The notes beneath the pieces are model-generated. The model had not been told where the DNA came from. It saw nothing but the letters and a program-made list of their open reading frames with translations, and made no database searches. A stretch of DNA of 64,000 nucleotides, taken from the NCBI RefSeq assembly GCF_900143535.1, contig NZ_FRFA01000001.1, forward strand, positions 648,387-712,386, read 5' to 3'. A program made the translations under genes and the position numbers. Numbering within the stretch: the stretch's first letter is position 1; every line of letters begins with the position of its first letter. Source of the stretch: Tateyamaria sp. Alg231-49. GTDB taxonomy: Bacteria > Pseudomonadota > Alphaproteobacteria > Rhodobacterales > Rhodobacteraceae. Shown in pieces: positions 35,372 through 47,200 of the stretch.

Positions 35372-38254
35372 CTACTCTGCGGCGACCTTGCGGGATGTCA
35401 GCATCGACTTGAGGTAGTGGCCCGTGTGGCTGTCGGTGATCTCGGCCACTTCTTCGGGTGTGCCAGTGGCCACAACTTTCCCGCCGCCATCCCCACCTTC
35501 GGGACCGATATCGATGATATGATCAGCCGTTTTGACCACGTCCAGATTGTGTTCGATCACCACCACGGAATTGCCCTGATCCACAAGTTCATGAAGCACT
35601 TCCAACAACTTACGCACATCTTCAAAGTGAAGACCTGTCGTGGGTTCATCCAAAATATAAAGTGTGCGCCCGGTCGAACGTTTGCTGAGTTCTTTGGATA
35701 GCTTTACCCGCTGCGCCTCACCGCCCGATAGGGTCGTCGCTTGCTGACCAACCTTGATGTAGCCAAGACCCACCCGCATCAGCGCATCCATTTTTTCGCG
35801 GATGGTTGGAACAGCCTGAAAGAAGGTTTGCGCGTCTTCAACCGTCATGTCCAAAACGTCGGCGATGGACTTGCCCTTGAATTTGATCTCAAGCGTTTCG
35901 CGGTTGTAACGCGCGCCTTTGCAGGTTTCGCATTCGACATAGACATCGGGAAGGAAGTGCATCTCGATCTTGATCACACCGTCGCCCTGACAAGCCTCGC
36001 AACGCCCGCCTTTGACGTTAAAACTGAAGCGTCCGGGCTTGTACCCGCGCGCCTTGGCTTCGGGCAGCCCTGCGAACCAGTCGCGGATTGGGGTGAAGGC
36101 CCCGGTGTACGTGGCAGGGTTGGACCGTGGCGTGCGCCCGATTGGGCGCTGATCGATATCAATCACCTTGTCGAGGTGTTCGAGCCCTTTGATCGTCTCA
36201 CATGGCGCAGGCGTCTGGCGTGCCCCGTTCAAGCGCATCGAGGCCGTCTTGAACAGCGTTTCGATGGTCAGCGTGGATTTCCCCCCGCCCGACACACCTG
36301 TGACACAGACGAATTTTCCCAGTGGAAAATCAACGGTCACGTTCTGCAAGTTGTTGCCCGTCGCTTTGACCACTGTGACCTTCTTGTTGCCCTTCTTGCC
36401 TTTGCGCCGCGTGGCGGGCACTGCAATTTCGCGCACGCCGGACAGGTAGTCGCCAGTGATCGAACCACTGGCTGTGACCTCGGCCGGAGTGCCGTGGGCG
36501 ACAACTTCGCCGCCATGCACGCCAGCACCGGGGCCAATGTCGAACACGTAGTCCGCCTCTCGAATTGCCTCTTCGTCATGTTCAACCACGATCACGGTAT
36601 TGCCCTGATCGCGCAGGTTTTTGAGCGTGCCAAGCAATCGATCATTGTCGCGCTGATGCAGGCCGATCGACGGTTCGTCCAAGACATAAAGCACGCCTGT
36701 CAAACCAGAGCCGATTTGAGATGCAAGCCGGATCCGCTGGCTCTCTCCACCACTTAACGTACCGCTTGAGCGGGAAAGCGTAAGGTATTCCAAACCCACA
36801 TTATTCAGGAACCCAAGGCGCTCGCGGATTTCCTTGAGAATGGCCCGCGCAATCTCATTTTTCTGCGATGTCAGATACTCAGGCACGGCAGAGCACCAGT
36901 CATAGGCCTCGCGGATCGACATCTGCACAACCTGGCCTGCGTGCAGCAGTTTGTCCGGGTCATCAGCGGGGCCGATCTTGACCGCCAACGCCTCGGCGCG
37001 CAGACGGTAACCGTTGCACGTCCCGCAGGGGCGGTTGTTTTGATAGCGTTCAAACTCTTCGCGGATCCAGTTGCTGTCTGTCTCGCGGTAACGCCGTTCC
37101 ATATTGGGGATGACCCCTTCGAAGACGCGCGTGACTTGGTACACCCGTCCACCTTCGTCGTAGCGGAACGGGATTTCCTCATCGCCAGAGCCGTAGAGGA
37201 AGACTTGTTGCACAAAGGCTGGCAGGTCTTTCCACTTGGTTTGCTGGTCGAATTCGTAATGTTTGGCGATAGCTTCGATGGTTTGCAGGAAATACGGGGA
37301 TTTGCCTTTGCGCCATGGGGCCAGCGCGCCATCGTAGATTTTCAGGTTCTGGTCAGGCACGACGAGGCGTTCGTCAAAGAACAGCTCTGCCCCCAACCCG
37401 TCGCAGGATGGGCATGCACCGAAGGGCGCGTTGAACGAGAACAGGCGTGGTTCGATCTCTGGGATGGTAAATCCACTGACCGGACATGCGAATTTTTCTG
37501 AAAACGTCAGGCGTTCGGGATCGCCCTCTGCTGGAGCGGTTTCCAGAACGGCAATGCCATCGGCCAGATCCAGCGCTGTGCGCAAGCTGTCCGCCAGCCG
37601 AGTTTCCAATCCTTCCCGCACCACGATCCGGTCCACGACAACGTCGATGTCATGGCGGAATTTCTTGTCGAGCGTGGGCGGTTCGTCGAGTTCGTAAAAG
37701 GTACCGTCGACTTTGACACGTTGGAACCCTTGCTTGCGCAACTCAATGAATTCCTTGCGGTATTCGCCCTTTCGATCACGAATGATTGGCGCAAGCAGAT
37801 AGGCACGTGTGCCCTCTTCAAGGCCCATCACCCGGTCCACCATGTCTTGTACCTGCTGCGCCTCGATTGGCTTGCCCGTTTCGGGGGAATACGGCGTGCC
37901 GACGCGCGCGAACAGCAGTCGCATGTAGTCGTAAATCTCGGTCACGGTGCCGACGGTCGAACGGGGGTTCTTCGACGTCGTCTTTTGTTCAATCGAGATG
38001 GCAGGGCTCAGGCCGCTGATGTGATCCACATCCGGTTTCTGCATCATGTCGAGGAACTGGCGCGCATAGGCGGACAGTGATTCCACATAGCGACGCTGGC
38101 CCTCGGCATAGATCGTATCAAACGCCAGCGACGACTTGCCTGACCCCGAAAGCCCAGTGATCACAACCAGTTGGTCGCGCGGAATATCCACGTCGATGGA
38201 CTTAAGGTTATGCTCGCGCGCGCCGCGCACCTCGATGTTCTTTAGCTCGGCCAT
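35372..38254 (-). CDS. uvrA: UvrABC system protein A
   Basis: 960 residues from ATG 38254 (start of the conserved [17 protein letters not shown]; a longer frame to 38395 runs through the SOS box region and is not credible). Two ABC ATPase modules are present: Walker A GLSGSGKS at residues 34-41, and [15 protein letters not shown] in the second half. Signature sequences [16 protein letters not shown] and [14 protein letters not shown] are intact, as are zinc-binding segments CEACQGDG and CETCKG. UvrA recognises bulky DNA lesions with UvrB in nucleotide excision repair. An SOS box 66 bases upstream indicates LexA control. Confidence 0.97.
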   Translation of the reverse strand: MAELKNIEVRGAREHNLKSIDVDIPRDQLVVITGLSGSGKSSLAFDTIYAEGQRRYVESLSAYARQFLDMMQKPDVDHISGLSPAISIEQKTTSKNPRSTVGTVTEIYDYMRLLFARVGTPYSPETGKPIEAQQVQDMVDRVMGLEEGTRAYLLAPIIRDRKGEYRKEFIELRKQGFQRVKVDGTFYELDEPPTLDKKFRHDIDVVVDRIVVREGLETRLADSLRTALDLADGIAVLETAPAEGDPERLTFSEKFACPVSGFTIPEIEPRLFSFNAPFGACPSCDGLGAELFFDERLVVPDQNLKIYDGALAPWRKGKSPYFLQTIEAIAKHYEFDQQTKWKDLPAFVQQVFLYGSGDEEIPFRYDEGGRVYQVTRVFEGVIPNMERRYRETDSNWIREEFERYQNNRPCGTCNGYRLRAEALAVKIGPADDPDKLLHAGQVVQMSIREAYDWCSAVPEYLTSQKNEIARAILKEIRERLGFLNNVGLEYLTLSRSSGTLSGGESQRIRLASQIGSGLTGVLYVLDEPSIGLHQRDNDRLLGTLKNLRDQGNTVIVVEHDEEAIREADYVFDIGPGAGVHGGEVVAHGTPAEVTASGSITGDYLSGVREIAVPATRRKGKKGNKKVTVVKATGNNLQNVTVDFPLGKFVCVTGVSGGGKSTLTIETLFKTASMRLNGARQTPAPCETIKGLEHLDKVIDIDQRPIGRTPRSNPATYTGAFTPIRDWFAGLPEAKARGYKPGRFSFNVKGGRCEACQGDGVIKIEMHFLPDVYVECETCKGARYNRETLEIKFKGKSIADVLDMTVEDAQTFFQAVPTIREKMDALMRVGLGYIKVGQQATTLSGGEAQRVKLSKELSKRSTGRTLYILDEPTTGLHFEDVRKLLEVLHELVDQGNSVVVIEHNLDVVKTADHIIDIGPEGGDGGGKVVATGTPEEVAEITDSHTGHYLKSMLTSRKVAAE

Positions 38255-38319
38255 GATCAGCCCCCCGGTTAACACTTCGTACATAGGCCAGAGGCGCTGT
38301 CGGGCCAATGGAAAAATGA

Positions 38320-38334
38320 GAACATGGCGTGAAC
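38320..38334 (-). promoter_or_regulatory. LexA (SOS) box upstream of uvrA
   Basis: GAAC-ATGGCGT-GAAC on the plus strand, i.e. GTTC-N7-GTTC reading toward uvrA. This is an exact match to the alphaproteobacterial LexA consensus (direct repeat GTTC with seven-base spacing). It lies 66 bases before the uvrA ATG. Confidence 0.85.
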
Positions 38335-38357
38335 ATGCGCGTTGCTGCCATGGGATG

Positions 38358-39512
38358 TCAGTGGCGACGGCGCATCGCCATCCATGCGTGCACAAAAAAG
38401 CCGCCCATAAGCACGAATATCGCTGTCCAAATCATGCCTGCGTACCCGGCCACCCCAAGAATTGCCAAAAGCGCAGGCGTTCCGATGGTGTTGCCCAAGT
38501 TGCCGGTCTGGGCCAGCGCGCCGTAGGCCTGGGCCTGCGTGTTAGGCGTCGTGTTCAGTTGTGGGATCGATGCGAATGTCGCCCCCTGCACCAGCCCCAG
38601 CCCCGCTGCAAGCCCAAGGCAGGCAGCTGGCAGCCCCGGTGCCATCAGCAACCAAATGAGCGCTGCGACGCTGCACACAAAACCCACTTGCGTGAGCTGT
38701 ACCGCCGAAATCATGCGCAGCGCCCAAACCCCCAGTGTCATTGATACCGCAATCGACACCAAAGGCATCGCCCCGATGACCCACGCCCGCCACTCTGGTG
38801 CAATGTAGGGCGGCAAAACCGTCAGAATGGCGAGGAAACAGAAGGTATAGAACAACCAGCCTGCCCCGGGTGCTGCAATGCGCGGCGAACGGTAGATGGT
38901 GAGGTGATCAGACAGCAGACCACGCAAGGACAGAGCGCCCTCAGCTCGGTCCTGTATTGGGCTAAGAAACCGCGTCAACACAATCGCAAAAACAGCCATC
39001 CAAATGGCATGAGCGATGAAGAGCGCCGGCACCCCGTATGCGGCAACCAGCGGTAGGCCGAGCGCGACCAAAAGAGTGAAGGCGACGCCGAAAAACGTGC
39101 TCCAAAGCGTGAGGGTGAAACCGGTGTGGCGCGCCGCGCTTAGGCTAGCGATGAGTGTGGGGGCCGCGACGACGATGGCGAGGTGCGACATCCCCTCAAC
39201 CACACGGCTGGCCAACATCAGGGGCAGCGCAGGCAATGTGGCCTGAAACAGCGACATCGCCACCCCAGCCCAAAGCGCCCACAGCATCGCACGCCGATAC
39301 CGGATGCGCGCGACGACAAGGCCCGCAACGACGCCCAGAAGAATACCGACAAAGCCGACAAGAGACACCATAAACCCAAGTGCAGCCCCAGCATCCGGAT
39401 AGACGGGCCCGAGTTGGTCAAAGATCACGCTGATCTTGGCATATTGCCCAGCTGCACCCAGCCCTGCCCCCCAAAGGATAAAAACGAAGGGAAAGTTGGT
39501 GTGCTGGGTCAT
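38358..39512 (-). CDS. MFS transporter
   Basis: 384 residues with about 12 hydrophobic helices. The first-loop basic pair of the major facilitator superfamily is seen in [14 protein letters not shown] central loop ([20 protein letters not shown]) separates the two six-helix halves. Substrate not predictable. It is divergently placed relative to nothing obvious: same strand as uvrA and lpd, with 24 bases between its stop and the SOS box. Confidence 0.82.
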   Translation of the reverse strand: MTQHTNFPFVFILWGAGLGAAGQYAKISVIFDQLGPVYPDAGAALGFMVSLVGFVGILLGVVAGLVVARIRYRRAMLWALWAGVAMSLFQATLPALPLMLASRVVEGMSHLAIVVAAPTLIASLSAARHTGFTLTLWSTFFGVAFTLLVALGLPLVAAYGVPALFIAHAIWMAVFAIVLTRFLSPIQDRAEGALSLRGLLSDHLTIYRSPRIAAPGAGWLFYTFCFLAILTVLPPYIAPEWRAWVIGAMPLVSIAVSMTLGVWALRMISAVQLTQVGFVCSVAALIWLLMAPGLPAACLGLAAGLGLVQGATFASIPQLNTTPNTQAQAYGALAQTGNLGNTIGTPALLAILGVAGYAGMIWTAIFVLMGGFFVHAWMAMRRRH

Positions 39513-39562
39513 AGACCCCGGCTACGCCTCACGCGCCGGGGCTTCAAGTTGTGATTTAGTCT

Positions 39563-39582
39563 CCCATGCCGTCAAGCATGGG
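39563..39582. repeat. Hairpin downstream of lpd
   Basis: CCCATGC / GCATGGG, seven-base perfect inverted repeat with a six-base loop, just past the lpd stop. It has no T-run in either direction, so it is at best a weak terminator or RNA-stabilising hairpin. Confidence 0.4.
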
Positions 39583-39588
39583 CCTCAC

Positions 39589-40986
39589 TTAAAAGTGGAT
39601 GGCACGGTCGTAGGCATCCAAAACGCTTTCGTGCATCATTTCTGACAGCGTTGGGTGCGGGAAGACGGTGTGCATCAGGTCTTCTTCTGTGGTTTCGAGC
39701 GCCTGACCCACCACATAGCCCTGGATCAGTTCCGTCACTTCGGCGCCGATCATGTGCGCGCCCAAAAGCTCACCTGTTTTGGCGTCAAAGACGGTTTTGA
39801 TAAGCCCCTCAGGCTCGCCCAAAGCGATCGCCTTGCCGTTGCCGATGAACGGAAATTTACCGACCTTAATGGCGTAACCCGCTTCTTTGGCTTTGGCCTC
39901 GGACAGGCCCACGCTTGCCACCTGCGGATGGCAATAGGTGCACCCCGCAATGGAGTTGGGTTTGATCGGGTGCACGTCGTTTTTGCCTGCAATCAACTCT
40001 GCAACCATTGTTCCCTCATGGGACGCCTTGTGTGCCAGCCAAGGGGCGCCCGCGATGTCGCCGATGGCATAGAGCCCATCAATGCCGGTGCGGCAGTATT
40101 CATCTGTAACCACGTGGGTGCGGTCGATTTTCACCCCGAGGGCTTCGAGACCCAGATTTTCGACGTTGCCGACGATGCCGACGGCAGAAATCACGGTGTC
40201 AAAGTCGTGCTTTTCGACCTTGCCGCCCACTTCGATATGGGCCGTGACTTTGCCTTTGGCGCGGTCCAGCTGTTTGACCATCGCTTTTTGCATGATCTTC
40301 ATGCCCTGCTTTTCAAAAGACTTTTTCGCGAAAGCGCTGATTTCTTCGTCTTCGACAGGCAACACCCGGTCCATGACTTCGACCACAGTCGTGTCGGCGC
40401 CCAGCGTGTTGTAAAAGCTCGCAAATTCGATGCCAATGGCCCCGGATCCAATGACCAGCAGTTTCTTTGGCATCCGTTTAGGTGTCAGCGCCGCTTTGTA
40501 CGTCCAGACCAGTTCGCCATCCGCTTCCAAACCCGGCAACTCGCGCGCGCGCGCGCCGGTTGCGAGTATAATGTTTTTGGCAGTCAGTTCTTCGGTGCCC
40601 TTGTCGGTTTTGACGGACACTTTGCCTTTGGCGAGGATCGTGCCCTCGCCCATAATCACGGTCACCTTGTTCTTTTTCAGCAGATGGCCGATGCCGCCTG
40701 ACAATTGGCCCGCAACCTGACGCGAGCGTTTGACCACAGCGTCCAGATCGTAGCTTACATTGTCTGCCTTCAGGCCAAATTCCTTGGCGCGATGCATCAG
40801 GTGGAACACTTCGGACGAGCGCAACATCGCTTTGGTCGGGATGCAGCCCCAGTTCAGGCAGATGCCGCCCAAATGTTCGCGTTCCACCACGCAGGTGCTC
40901 AGACCCAATTGTGCCGCACGTATTGCCGCCACATATCCGCCTGGGCCGGAGCCAACCACCACCACGTCAAAGGATTTTGCTGCCAT
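39589..40986 (-). CDS. lpdA: Dihydrolipoyl dehydrogenase (E3)
   Basis: 465 residues from ATG 40986, chosen because GAGGA lies eight bases before it; an in-frame TTG at 41004 has no such site. FAD motif VVVGSGPGGYVAAIRAA is at residues ~9-25. The redox disulfide is Cys43/Cys48 in GGICLNWGCIPTK. The NAD domain (LVIGSGAIGIEFASFYNTLG) and the C-terminal HPHPTLSEMMHESV with the catalytic His are present. It reoxidises lipoyl groups of 2-oxoacid dehydrogenase complexes. The E1/E2 genes of pyruvate dehydrogenase lie 14 kb away, but both loci carry the same palindrome upstream. Confidence 0.95.
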   Translation of the reverse strand: MAAKSFDVVVVGSGPGGYVAAIRAAQLGLSTCVVEREHLGGICLNWGCIPTKAMLRSSEVFHLMHRAKEFGLKADNVSYDLDAVVKRSRQVAGQLSGGIGHLLKKNKVTVIMGEGTILAKGKVSVKTDKGTEELTAKNIILATGARARELPGLEADGELVWTYKAALTPKRMPKKLLVIGSGAIGIEFASFYNTLGADTTVVEVMDRVLPVEDEEISAFAKKSFEKQGMKIMQKAMVKQLDRAKGKVTAHIEVGGKVEKHDFDTVISAVGIVGNVENLGLEALGVKIDRTHVVTDEYCRTGIDGLYAIGDIAGAPWLAHKASHEGTMVAELIAGKNDVHPIKPNSIAGCTYCHPQVASVGLSEAKAKEAGYAIKVGKFPFIGNGKAIALGEPEGLIKTVFDAKTGELLGAHMIGAEVTELIQGYVVGQALETTEEDLMHTVFPHPTLSEMMHESVLDAYDRAIHF

Positions 40987-41018
40987 GTCTCGTGTCCTCG
41001 TCAAACTCTGATCAGAAT

Positions 41019-41036
41019 TAGTTTAACGGTAAACTA
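41019..41036. promoter_or_regulatory. Candidate operator upstream of lpd (shared with pdhA)
   Basis: TAGTTTAACGGTAAACTA, an 18-base palindrome with a CG centre, 33 bases before the lpd ATG. It differs at one base from the site upstream of pdhA (55159-55176). Confidence 0.6.
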
Positions 41037-41100
41037 CTTTTGATCAGACCTCAACGTACGACATGCGCGACACTTCGACCTCAATGGAGCACGGTCAGAT

Positions 41101-41682
41101 TTAGGCGGCCGCGGCCGCCTCTTGCAGTTCGCGCAGGATTTCGCCGTAGCCACCCAGATCAAGGAACGCTTGTTCTGCGCCCGTGGTTTTGCGCCCCAGA
41201 CTGGCATTGCGATGTGGGAACCGGCCAAACCGGCGGATCACTTCGCGGTGGGCACGGGCGTGTAGCAGAAATGTCGCATCGCCCATCCGCTCGCTGATCA
41301 GACGCACAGCGCGGTCCTGATCCGTAAGGTTTTCCGAATGCTCGAGCGGCAAATAAAAGAAAACGCGAGCGGGCGGGTCGACACGTAGGTCCCAGCCCTT
41401 TGCGATGGCCGACTTTGCAGCAGCCAGTGCGGCCCGGTCGGTGGCAAAAGCCTGGCAAGAGTCCCGGAAAATGTTACGCGACATCTGATCTGTGAGGATC
41501 GTATAGGCCAGCGCCCCGTTGGGATAAGTCAGCCAGAGCGCGTATTGCCCTTCGGATGCCCCTTGCAATGCACGCCCAAAACGCTGGCGTACGGTGTCGT
41601 CGAAGTCAGCATCCATCCTGAACCAGTGTTCCGGTGTGCACTCATCCAACCAGAACTTTAGTATTTCATCCGGACCTACCAT
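41101..41682 (-). CDS. DUF924 family protein
   Basis: 193 residues from ATG 41682 (AGGAG eight bases upstream). The DUF924 hallmarks are present: an N-terminal ILKFWLDECTPEHWFRMDADFD, the central LTDQMSRNIFRDSCQAFATD (in many members LxDQxxRNxxR), and FFYLPLEHSENLTDQ. The fold is tetratricopeptide-like and function is unknown; no catalytic motif is assigned. Stands alone on the minus strand, with its stop about 115 bases from the lpd start. Confidence 0.87.
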   Translation of the reverse strand: MVGPDEILKFWLDECTPEHWFRMDADFDDTVRQRFGRALQGASEGQYALWLTYPNGALAYTILTDQMSRNIFRDSCQAFATDRAALAAAKSAIAKGWDLRVDPPARVFFYLPLEHSENLTDQDRAVRLISERMGDATFLLHARAHREVIRRFGRFPHRNASLGRKTTGAEQAFLDLGGYGEILRELQEAAAAA

Positions 41683-41762
41683 GGTTTTCACTCCTGCTCC
41701 CATGCCCCGTTATCAAATCGTTACACGTCAATATGTGGTCCGCCCAATCACGAAATACAACA

Positions 41763-43031
41763 TTATGCAGCTTTACCGTCATCATCTCCGGCCTGATCAG
41801 CGCTGATGGCGTATTCTTGTGCAATTTCCATTGAAACGGGCGTTACCGCACTCTGCGCCATCGCCACGTAGGCACCGGTTTCCGTGACCGAGATCGCGTC
41901 GCGTTGCGTGGTGCGATACATGGCGTAACCTGCGAGGACGGCAAACAAAACAGCAATGAACAGATAAAACCCGCTTGGTCCAATGTTCTCCATCAGTGCC
42001 CCCACCACAAGCGGGCCAAACACAGCACCCAAACCACTGATAAAAACCAGTCCGCCAGAGGCTGCGGCCATGTCTTCATGCTCCAGATAGTCATTCGTGT
42101 GTGCCAACAGCAGCGAATAGGCTGGGTTCGACATTCCCCCCACCACAAAGGCTGAGATCAGCAACCATATGAGGTTCGGGCCCAACAGTATGCCTGCGAC
42201 AGCGCCTGCAAGGCCTATGGCTGAGACGACAATGATCAACTGCCGCCTATCCATCCGGTCAGATATCCATCCGATCGGGTATTGCAGCACCATAGCCCCG
42301 ACAAAAAAGGTCGCAACGAAAGTCGAAATCTCGGCAACGCTCAGACCCACCTGCGCCCCGTAAACAGACGACATGCCAAACTGCGCCGAAAACACGCCGC
42401 CCAGCAGCAACATCCCGAAACAGCCCAGAGGCGACTTGCCAAAAAGGTCGCGCAGGGTCATCGGTTTGGTTGAATCAAAGGCCGGCGTCGGTGTGATCGA
42501 CAATAGAATTGGCGTGATCGCAAGAGACACGAGCACTGACGGAATCACAAACAACACAAAACCGGACGGGTCCGCCGTCAGCAAAAGGGCCTGACTGATC
42601 ACGATCCCCGATGTCTGCACGATCATGTAAAGCGAAAGGGCCTTGCCCCGGTTCGAGTTGTCAGCAGCATCGTTCAGCCAGCTTTCGGCCGTGACGTACA
42701 CAGCCGAAAATCCGAACCCGATCACCACACGGCCCAGTGCCCAGACCCACGGATTGGCGAATGTCGGATACAGCAGGATGACAGCCGAAATCAGCGAGGC
42801 GAGGGCCGCAAAGACCCGCACATGCCCCACCCGTCGGATCATGTTTGGGGCCATACGGCTTCCGAACAGGAACCCGGCGAAATAGGCCGACATCACGATA
42901 GACATCTCGAGCGTCGAGAATCCTTCGATCTCGCCCCGGATGCCCAACAGCGTGCCCTGCATGCCGTTGCCCACCATCAAAAGGCACATGCCCAAGAGCA
43001 GCGCCCACGCGCTTGTGATGACCTGGATCAT
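41763..43031 (-). CDS. MFS transporter (YcaD-like)
   Basis: 422 residues with 12 predicted helices. The opening helices and loop (MSAYFAGFLFGSRMAPNMIRRVGHVRVFAAL) resemble the YcaD branch of the major facilitator superfamily, whose substrates are unknown. The second half (GWISDRMDRRQLIIVVSAIGLAGA) repeats the loop motif. It ends in a ~50-residue hydrophilic tail. Located 69 bases downstream of queA on the same strand; co-transcription is possible. Confidence 0.84.
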   Translation of the reverse strand: MIQVITSAWALLLGMCLLMVGNGMQGTLLGIRGEIEGFSTLEMSIVMSAYFAGFLFGSRMAPNMIRRVGHVRVFAALASLISAVILLYPTFANPWVWALGRVVIGFGFSAVYVTAESWLNDAADNSNRGKALSLYMIVQTSGIVISQALLLTADPSGFVLFVIPSVLVSLAITPILLSITPTPAFDSTKPMTLRDLFGKSPLGCFGMLLLGGVFSAQFGMSSVYGAQVGLSVAEISTFVATFFVGAMVLQYPIGWISDRMDRRQLIIVVSAIGLAGAVAGILLGPNLIWLLISAFVVGGMSNPAYSLLLAHTNDYLEHEDMAAASGGLVFISGLGAVFGPLVVGALMENIGPSGFYLFIAVLFAVLAGYAMYRTTQRDAISVTETGAYVAMAQSAVTPVSMEIAQEYAISADQAGDDDGKAA

Positions 43032-43100
43032 GACGCTCGTCTCCTGCGCGCTGTGTCAGAGTCACCGATGGCATGGCCTGCGCGATTGAGTCGCCGCATA

Positions 43101-44183
43101 TTACGACTTTGTCGTGTCGGTTTTGTCTGTGTGCGTCTCGGGCAGCAGCAACGACGCATCGCCGTATGAAAAGAACCGATAGCCCTGTGTTACCGCATGT
43201 TCGTAGATGCGTTTTATCCGGTTTTGCCCCATCAGCGCGGCCACCAGCATCATCAGTGTCGATTTGGGCAGGTGAAAGTTGGTCATCAACCCGTCGGCGA
43301 CTCGGAAAGGAAAGCCGGGGTAGATGAAGATATCCGTCTCCCCCTCCCACGGGCTTACCCCGTTGTCCCGCGCCATGGTTTCGATCAGTCGGAGCGCTGT
43401 GGTGCCCACGGGAATTACGCGCCCACCCTGCGCCTTTGCGGCTGCGATGTCCTGTGCGGCGCGCGCGCTGACCTGCCCCCATTCGGCATGCATCTTGTGG
43501 GTGGAGACGTCGTCGACCTTGACGGGCAGAAACGTGCCTGCGCCCACGTGCAGCGTAACATAGGTCGTCGCAACGCCCCGCGCCCTCAGCGCGTCCATCA
43601 AAGCGGCGTCAAAGTGCAGCGACGCCGTCGGGGCAGCAACGGCCCCGCTGTTGGCCGCCCAGATGGTTTGATAATCCACCTTGTCGCGTGCATCGGCCGC
43701 GCGTTTGGCAGCAATGTAGGGCGGCAATGGCATGGCCCCGGCTTGGGCAAGCGCCGCATCAAAGTCATCGCCAGTCAGGTTAAACTGCAAGTGGCCCTGC
43801 CCGTCTGCGGTACCGGCCAGCGTCGCCGACAAATCTACGGACAAACGCACCTCCTCGCCTACCCGCAGTTTCTTGAGCGGTTTGACCAGCGCCGACCATT
43901 TGCCGTCGCTGCGCGGTTCCAGCAGCGTGACTTCGATCCTTGCCGTCGTTTCACCCTGTGCAGAGGTCCGCGCGCGGGTGCCGAAAAGGCGCGCCGGGAT
44001 GACCTTGGTGTCGTTCAGCACCAGCAGATCACCGGGGCGCAGCCAATCCACCAGATCGGTGACATGCTGATCGTGGATAGTGTCAGCCTCCGCAACCAGC
44101 AGGCGCGCTGAGGAGCGCGGCACCGCAGGCCGTGTCGCAATCAGGGTTTCAGGTAGATCAAAGTCAAAATCGCTGAGTTTCAT
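43101..44183 (-). CDS. queA: S-adenosylmethionine:tRNA ribosyltransferase-isomerase
   Basis: 360 residues, the usual length. Diagnostic motifs: [18 protein letters not shown] at the start, [37 protein letters not shown] with [14 protein letters not shown], and [16 protein letters not shown]. It transfers the ribosyl part of SAM to 7-aminomethyl-7-deazaguanine in tRNA to form epoxyqueuosine. Lies between a YhdP-like gene (stop 21 bases away) and an MFS gene, all on the minus strand. Confidence 0.96.
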   Translation of the reverse strand: MKLSDFDFDLPETLIATRPAVPRSSARLLVAEADTIHDQHVTDLVDWLRPGDLLVLNDTKVIPARLFGTRARTSAQGETTARIEVTLLEPRSDGKWSALVKPLKKLRVGEEVRLSVDLSATLAGTADGQGHLQFNLTGDDFDAALAQAGAMPLPPYIAAKRAADARDKVDYQTIWAANSGAVAAPTASLHFDAALMDALRARGVATTYVTLHVGAGTFLPVKVDDVSTHKMHAEWGQVSARAAQDIAAAKAQGGRVIPVGTTALRLIETMARDNGVSPWEGETDIFIYPGFPFRVADGLMTNFHLPKSTLMMLVAALMGQNRIKRIYEHAVTQGYRFFSYGDASLLLPETHTDKTDTTKS

Positions 44184-44204
44184 GCCCGCGCTCTACACCG
44201 GCCC

Positions 44205-47200
44205 TCAGCGGCTGTCACTCGCTTCCTGACGCAGGCGCATCCGTCGTTGGGCTTCTGTCTCAACAGGCTCGCTCAAGTCGCTCTCTTTGGGTTCGCTCAA
44301 CGCGCTTGCCTCAGGAACCACTGGGTCGATTTCGTTTGTAACGGTTGGCAACGTGGGGGGTTGGGCGCGGAAAACTTCACGGAACATACCCGGAGTGAGG
44401 GCCGAGAGAGGATTGACCTGCACCTGAGGATTGGAAGCCGCCCCGCGCAAAGCGTAGTTGAACCCAATCAGCCCCTCGCCTTTGCGCGTAAGGATACTGC
44501 CGATCCCGTTGATCAGGTACAAAGGCGAGATGACGCCCTGCATATCAAGAATTGAGCGGTTCACATCGTAGGTGCCAAACATGGAAAGCCCCATGGACGG
44601 CCCGACAGCACTGGCCTGTGTCAGCGTCATAATCGATGGGGTCAGGCGAAAGGCGGCCTCGACTTCCTGAAAATGAATGCCCGGCCCGCCCATCTGTTCC
44701 AGAAGGCCCACGATGCTAAGCGCATTCAAAAGGGCGGCAATGGCAGGCGCATCCTGAATACGGGTTTCACGGATGCTGAGACTACCATCAAAGCTCGCCG
44801 AGCCCACGGGCCGCAGGGTCAGCGATAATGTCCCCCCGCGCGCCTGCTTGAGGATCGCAGCAGAGGCCGCAACCCCACCGGCATCATCCGACGTGATGCG
44901 GATGGCGCTGCGCCCGTTTTCCGGCAGAACCTCACCGCGAATGGGCGTCGCCCCGTTGATGCGGGCCTGAAATTTGCCGCTCAGGCCGCGCGCCATGTCA
45001 AACTCGCCCGCAAGACCGGTGAGCCGGATGGTGTCAGTGATCAGCAACTGATCCAGCGTCAGGTTAAGTGGCCCACCGCCCTGCCCGCCTGCGCTGCCTG
45101 ATCCGGAGCCGCCAAAATCAGCTTGCCGCAAGTCAAGCTTGCCGCCCCGCACATTGATCGCCGGGGGCACATTTACGCCCCGCCCGACCAGATCAACCGG
45201 GGCATCCAGCCACTGACCGACCTGCACCCGGTCAAACCGGGCACGCTCTAACCCGCCATCCGGGCGCAGAGTAATGGCGCCGCTGGCACGCAACCCCGGC
45301 GCGTCCAACTCGAGCCGATCCACCCGCGGGGTTTCTCCCAACTGCCCGGTGACCGACAAAATCGCCGGGGTTTGGGCCGCTTTGCTCCATCCCAATGGCG
45401 GGGAAGACAGGCGGATACCACGCAAATCCGATTCAACCTGAAATGTCGGGACCGTGTCGTCCGCTGGCAGGGTCACTCGGATACGTCCCGTACCCTGCCC
45501 CGTCAACAAGCCCGGCGGAAGTCCCAGACCCAGCACTGTTTCGGTGCGCTCGGACAGTTCCATCGTACCAGTGACGTTGCTCGGCTGCGGACCCGTGCCA
45601 ATGGGTTGCTCCCATATGGCCTGAAATGGGATTCCGTCGAGCGTGCCAAGGCCCGAAATCTCCACACCCGCGTTGTTCGCCACGACCTCAAGCGTGCTTG
45701 TGGCAAGGGTGCGCCCTTCGATCAGGCGGGTACTTGTCACTTCGCGCGCAGTCCCGCGGGCGTCAAATATCAACTCGCCCGGCTTCAATCCCTTGCGCAA
45801 AGACAGCGCCAGTGTCCCTTCGGCTTGCAGATATCCGTCAGCGATGGCAGTCGGCAGATCCGCCTTAGACATTATGCTCAGCGGTGGGGCATCCAGCATG
45901 GCCAGTGCTGCGGTGACGGTGCCGCGAGTTTGCAGGCGGACGATCGCGGGCGGGTTCGGCTTTGCGCGCACATCCGGGATGATAAATGACGAACTCGCCA
46001 CATCAATCGCCCCGCCCTCGGGCGCGATCACCTTGCCTGCGTCCACCGTCACCACAAACCGATTATCAAGCAGGCTGGCCGTACCCCGCGCCTCAGTGAT
46101 CGGCGGCAACGTCTTGGTATAGCGCACATGGGCGTCTTCGAAGTCAAAGCTGATAAACGCATTGAGCGGCGACCCGGGCGCATCCCGCAACACAGCGTCC
46201 ATGTTTCTGAGTCTGCCCCCCAACAGATTATCTACAAGCCATGCCCGCGTTTTTGGAACTGCCCCATGCGGCCATAGGGCAAGCAACCGTTCGGGCAAAA
46301 TGCCGTCCATTTGCGCGTCCAGACCATAGCTCCACCCTTCCGGGCCCGCCTCAAGCACACCGCGCGCAAGCACGGTTTGGCCCTGATCCTGAAACACCGC
46401 CTGCCCTACATCCAAGCGAAAGGGATCAAGACCAAGGCGGAAATCCATCTCTGCAGCCTCAAAACTGACAGGCGCGTCATAGAGGTTGTCGGGATTGGCT
46501 GTCAGCGTAGACGAGCGGAATTGCCCCACCAGATCATTGAGCTGCCCATCCGCAGTGAGCCCAAGAACCGTCTGTCCTTCGATCCGGCCAGTGATCCAAG
46601 CACTGTCGACGGAGAGTTCATCAAACGTAAGCACGCGCGCGGCGGGGTCGTAGTTGAAATAGCTGCGCGCCGAGGAAAACGGTACAGGCCGGGCGGCGTC
46701 GTTGGGCTGGATCACGCCTGCCCCGATGGTGAGTGTCGCATTAAGAGGGGCAAGCGTTCCGTCGGTGTTGACCCCTGCGCGCATTGCGCCTGAGATCGGC
46801 GCACGCAATACGTTGAGCCACGCGAATGGGGGGGCAAGCGTTGCGATGTCGCCCGCATCTATTCCTTCGATTGATGCCCCGAACGTGGCGGCCACATCGC
46901 CCATACGGCTTTCATAGTTCGCCGCCAGCGTCGCGACCCCCTGCCCGCCGCTCAGCAATGCGAGGTCGGTGGTGATGCGCACGGCCTCGCCCGCTCGGGT
47001 CAGCTGTGCGCGCCCGCCGTCGATCGTCCAGGCCCGATTGGCCCGCACATCTTCGACCTGCAGTGTTAAGGCACGGATTTCAGCAGAGCGCAGCGCGTCA
47101 AAACCGGGGTGTGAAAGGATCGTATCGATCCCTGCGATCAGTTCGGCCAGGGTGGCGGCCTGCCTGTTGGGGGCCGACAGATCCAGCCCACCCGACAACA

